Assembly (NCBI GenBank): GCA_947451035.1
Contig: CANFXR010000010.1
Span: forward strand, 1 to 49,027
Direction: 5' to 3'
DNA length: 49,027 nucleotides
Origin: Burkholderiales bacterium
GTDB taxonomy: Bacteria > Pseudomonadota > Gammaproteobacteria > Burkholderiales > Burkholderiaceae_C
The translations under genes were made by a program, and so were the position numbers. Positions 46,556 through 49,027 of this stretch are shown here, piece by piece (within the stretch, counting starts at the first letter, position 1; the number at the start of each line of letters is the position of its first letter). Below the pieces are notes generated by a model. The model saw nothing but the letters and a program-made list of their open reading frames with translations. It ran no database searches and was not told the DNA's origin.

Positions 46556-47874
46556 GCGCCCGTCTGAAATGGCTGGCCGCAGCGTTCATCGGCATCGCCG
46601 GGCTGGCAGCCACGGTGGTCGCGCTCAACCTGCGCGGCGAAGGCACGCTCGACGCCGAGATCGCGGCCACCGCCGCACCGGCGGCGGGCTGGCGTGCCGA
46701 TCCCGAGGTGATCGCCCGTGGCGCCTATCTGGCACGCGCGGGCAACTGCCAGGCCTGCCACAGCGCGCGCGGCGGAGCGCCCTATGCGGGCGGACGTGCC
46801 ATCGAAACGCCGTTTGGCATCGTCTTCAGCTCGAACCTGACGCCCGATGCCGATCACGGTCTGGGCCGCTGGTCGGCGCCGCAGTTCTGGCGCGCGCTGC
46901 ACCACGGCCGCTCGGCCGACGGGCGGCTGCTCACGCCGGCCTTTCCGTATGACAACACCACGCTGATCAACCGCGCCGACGCCGATGCGCTGTACGCCTA
47001 CCTGCGCAGCGTGCCGCCGGTGGCGCAGGCAGTGCGCGCGCACGAGCTGCGCTTTCCGTTCAACACGCAAGCCGCGCTGGCGGTGTGGCGCGCGCTGTAT
47101 TTCGAGCCGCGCGAGTTCCGCACCGACACCACGCAATCGGCCGAGTGGAATCGTGGCGCCTACCTGGTGCAAGGCCTGGGTCACTGCAACGCCTGCCACG
47201 CCTCGCGCAACGCGCTGGGTGCCACCAGCGGGCCGCTCGATCTGAGCGGCGGGCTGATCCCGGTGCACAACTGGTACGCGCCGTCGCTCACCGACCCGCG
47301 CGAAGCCGGGGTGGCCGACTGGAGCCGCGCCGAGATCGTCGCCCTGCTCAAGACCGGTGTGGCGAATCGCCCGAGCGGGCTGGTCACCGCCTCGGGCCCG
47401 ATGGGCGAGGTGGTGCTGCGCAGCACGCAGCACCTGAGCGATGCCGACCTCGGCGCGGTGGCGGCCTATCTGCAAACGCTGGGCGCACACGCTGCCGTGA
47501 ACCCGCCAGCGGCGGCGTCCACCCGCGCGCTCAAAACAGCCAACCCGCAGGGCGAAAAGCTCTACGCCGACCACTGCGCGAGCTGCCACGGCGACAACGG
47601 TGCAGGCGTGGCCGGCGCCTACCCGCCGCTGGCCGGCAACCGTGCGGTGACGATGGCCGTGCCCGCGAACCTGGTGCGCATGGTGGTCGAAGGCGGCTTC
47701 GCGCCGGCCACACCCGGCCACCCGCGACCGTTCGGCATGCCGCCTTTCGGCCAGACCCTGAGCAACGACGACGTCGCCGCGCTGCTCACGCATGTGCGCC
47801 AGAGCTGGGGCCATCAGGCCGAAGCGGTGTCGACGCTGCAAGTCAGTCGCTACCGGGGCAGCGCCGAGCGCTGA
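46552..47874 (+). CDS. Tri-heme cytochrome c (alcohol/gluconate dehydrogenase cytochrome-subunit type)
   Basis: The 440-residue protein has an N-terminal signal or anchor helix (about 5-25) and three heme motifs, CQACH, CNACH and CASCH, in three domains. The first domain text (GGRAIETPFGIVFSSNLTPD, YDNTTLINRADADALYAYLRS) and the last (GAYPPLAGNRAVTM) match AdhB/Gad cytochrome subunits that pass electrons from flavin or PQQ dehydrogenases to the quinone or oxidase. No such dehydrogenase is in the window. The ATG at 46552 overlaps the di-heme cytochrome stop. Confidence 0.9.
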   Translation: MSARLKWLAAAFIGIAGLAATVVALNLRGEGTLDAEIAATAAPAAGWRADPEVIARGAYLARAGNCQACHSARGGAPYAGGRAIETPFGIVFSSNLTPDADHGLGRWSAPQFWRALHHGRSADGRLLTPAFPYDNTTLINRADADALYAYLRSVPPVAQAVRAHELRFPFNTQAALAVWRALYFEPREFRTDTTQSAEWNRGAYLVQGLGHCNACHASRNALGATSGPLDLSGGLIPVHNWYAPSLTDPREAGVADWSRAEIVALLKTGVANRPSGLVTASGPMGEVVLRSTQHLSDADLGAVAAYLQTLGAHAAVNPPAAASTRALKTANPQGEKLYADHCASCHGDNGAGVAGAYPPLAGNRAVTMAVPANLVRMVVEGGFAPATPGHPRPFGMPPFGQTLSNDDVAALLTHVRQSWGHQAEAVSTLQVSRYRGSAER

Positions 47875-47877
47875 AGG

Positions 47878-47905
47878 CGCGTCGCATCTGGAGCGATGCG
47901 ACGCG
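47878..47905. terminator. 11-bp perfect hairpin between convergent cytochrome and ssb genes
   Basis: CGCGTCGCATC (47878-47888) pairs perfectly with GATGCGACGCG (47895-47905) around loop TGGAGC. It lies between the two stops. No U-tract is present on either side; bidirectional terminator proposed. Confidence 0.6.
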
Positions 47906-47912
47906 AGTGGAC

Positions 47913-48431
47913 TCAGAACGGGATGTCGTCGTCCATGTCGTCGAAGCCGGTGGCGGCCTTGGGGGCCGGCTTCGGTGGCGCGGGGCGCGGGGCCGGGGCG
48001 GCGCTGCGGGCGGGGGCGCGGCTTTCGCTGCGGCCTTCACCACGATCACTGCGGTCACCACCCTGGTCGTCGCCGGAATCGCCGCCGCCCATGCCTTCAC
48101 GCCCGCCCAGCAGCTGCATGTTGTCGGCGATGACTTCGGTGGTGTAGACGTCCTTGCCGTCCTTGTCCTGCCACTTGCGCGTCTTCAGGCGGCCTTCGAC
48201 GTAGACCGGGCGGCCTTTTTTCAGGTACTCGCCAGCGATCTCAGCCAGGCGGTCGTAGAACACCACGCGGTGCCATTCGGTTTCTTCGACCTTGTCGCCG
48301 CTGGTCTTGTCTTTCCAGTTGCGGGTGGTGGCCACGCTGATGTTGCAGATCGCGCTGCCATTGGGCGTGTAGCGCACTTCGGGGTCGCGGCCCAGGTTGC
48401 CAATGAGAATGACTTTGTTGATCGAGGCCAT
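47913..48431 (-). CDS. ssb: Single-stranded DNA-binding protein
   Basis: The 172-residue protein has the SSB OB-fold (about 1-110: [50 protein letters not shown]), a Gly/Asp/Pro-rich linker (about 115-160) and the acidic tip DDDIPF that binds partner proteins. It coats single-stranded DNA in replication and repair. GGAG precedes the ATG at 48431 by 8 bases. It is divergent from recQ, whose product binds the SSB tip in E. coli. Confidence 0.97.
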   Translation of the reverse strand: MASINKVILIGNLGRDPEVRYTPNGSAICNISVATTRNWKDKTSGDKVEETEWHRVVFYDRLAEIAGEYLKKGRPVYVEGRLKTRKWQDKDGKDVYTTEVIADNMQLLGGREGMGGGDSGDDQGGDRSDRGEGRSESRAPARSAAPAPRPAPPKPAPKAATGFDDMDDDIPF

Positions 48432-48466
48432 GGGGCGAGCTCCGGTGTGACTGTGGGGTACCCAAG

Positions 48467-48472
48467 ATTATC
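48467..48472 (-). promoter_or_regulatory. Candidate -10 box of ssb
   Basis: GATAAT on the minus strand would give a leader of about 29 nt ahead of the ssb ATG with its GGAG site. The -35 region (about 48490-48495, TGTCGC) is weak. No LexA-type CTG-N10-CAG site is seen in the 140-bp gap. Confidence 0.35.
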
Positions 48473-48571
48473 GGGGTCGTCGCCGCTGCGCGACAGCGGG
48501 TTGGGCCCCAACTTCGGCGGCGCCGGCCTGCGCCGACCTTTACCATCGTCGACCATGCCGTCAGAGTGCCC

Positions 48572-49027
48572 ATGACCCCCGATCCCAGCGATTTCCCCGA
48601 GACGGCCTCCCCAGCCAGCGACCCCGCCCCGACACACACCGAGCGCGCCGCGCTGTCGGTGCTTCAAACGGTGTTCGGCTACCCCGCCTTTCGCGACGCC
48701 CAGGCGGCCGTGATCGAGCAGGTGTGCGCCGATGGCGACGCACTGGTGCTGATGCCCACGGGCGGCGGCAAGAGCCTGTGCTACCAGGTGCCGGCCATCG
48801 TGCGGCACCGCGCCGATCGCGGTGTGGCCATCGTGGTCAGCCCGCTGATCGCGCTGATGCACGACCAGGTGGGCGCGCTCGAAGAAGCCGGCGTGCACGC
48901 GGCGTGCCTCAACTCGAGCCTGAGCTCCGAGGAAGCGCAGCGCATCGAGCGCGAGATGATGGGCGGGCGGCTGGTGCTGCTGTACGCCGCACCCGAGCGC
49001 ATCACCACGCCGCGCTTTCTGGCGCAG
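48572..49027 (+). CDS. recQ: ATP-dependent DNA helicase RecQ, N-terminal part (runs off right edge)
   Basis: The 152 visible residues show motif 0 (FGYPAFRDAQ), Walker A (PTGGGKSLCYQVP), motif Ia (VSPLIALMHDQV) and YAAPERI, in the order of RecQ. The DEAH/DEVH box, RQC and HRDC domains lie beyond the window. RecQ unwinds DNA 3' to 5' in recombination and fork repair. A polar extension of about 26 residues precedes the family core. The ATG at 48572 is the first in-frame start; an ATG at 48555 is out of frame. Confidence 0.93.
   Translation, partial: MTPDPSDFPETASPASDPAPTHTERAALSVLQTVFGYPAFRDAQAAVIEQVCADGDALVLMPTGGGKSLCYQVPAIVRHRADRGVAIVVSPLIALMHDQVGALEEAGVHAACLNSSLSSEEAQRIEREMMGGRLVLLYAAPERITTPRFLAQ

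Overview
The window is high-GC, gene-dense chromosomal DNA of a betaproteobacterium, most likely order Burkholderiales (Rubrivivax/Leptothrix/Methylibium-like). This rests on gene families and layout: ntrYX behind rsmB and a DUF4390 gene, a metX-metW pair, a Kdo hydroxylase, lptA-lptB-rpoN, a three-gene pnt transhydrogenase and strong G/C third-position bias. No genome comparison could be run, so the placement is an inference. I see no rRNA, tRNA, CRISPR array, transposase, integrase or phage gene.

Layout. 1-4.5 kb (minus): rsmB, a DUF4390 exported protein, ntrY and the start of ntrX. 4.5-5.8 kb (plus): folE followed closely by a BLUF blue-light sensor. 5.8-9.6 kb (minus): metX-metW-proA and a LemA-family gene, with a SAM-II-type riboswitch in the metX leader. 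9.7-14.5 kb: an FMN glutamate-synthase-like protein, a GST, purB and pyrF. 14.5-18.4 kb (minus): M14 carboxypeptidase, a class II glutamine amidotransferase and a geranylgeranyl-reductase-family flavoprotein. 18.5-20.1 kb (minus): a visibly AT-richer polytopic membrane protein, probably acquired. 20.3-23.3 kb (plus): flippase-like protein, GT4 glycosyltransferase and Kdo hydroxylase, an envelope-glycan cluster. 23.4-28.3 kb (minus): a type II NADH dehydrogenase-like protein, malate synthase, PsiF and a Ser/Thr kinase fused to a cyclic-nucleotide domain.

28.5-36 kb (plus): argS, SPOR protein, dsbA, lptA, lptB, rpoN and an RNA methyltransferase. 36-40.5 kb (minus): rsmE, fadD, a CDF-fold protein lacking the usual metal ligands, and an RsbW/STAS partner-switching pair. 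40.6-43.9 kb (minus): a transhydrogenase operon with panD lodged inside it (pntAA-panD-pntAB-pntB). 44-47.9 kb (plus): a Nudix hydrolase, mnmA, and di-heme and tri-heme cytochromes c. The right end holds ssb (minus) and a divergent recQ that runs off the window.

Most genes are housekeeping. The points most worth a second look are the SAM-II leader with its long C-rich spacer, panD translationally coupled inside pnt, the folE-BLUF pair, the kinase-cNMP fusion, the CDF protein with Lys/Glu and Lys/Thr in place of metal ligands, the acquired membrane gene with an A/T inverted repeat touching its start codon, and hairpins without U-tracts at all six convergent gene junctions. I did not find a clearly new defence or mobile system.
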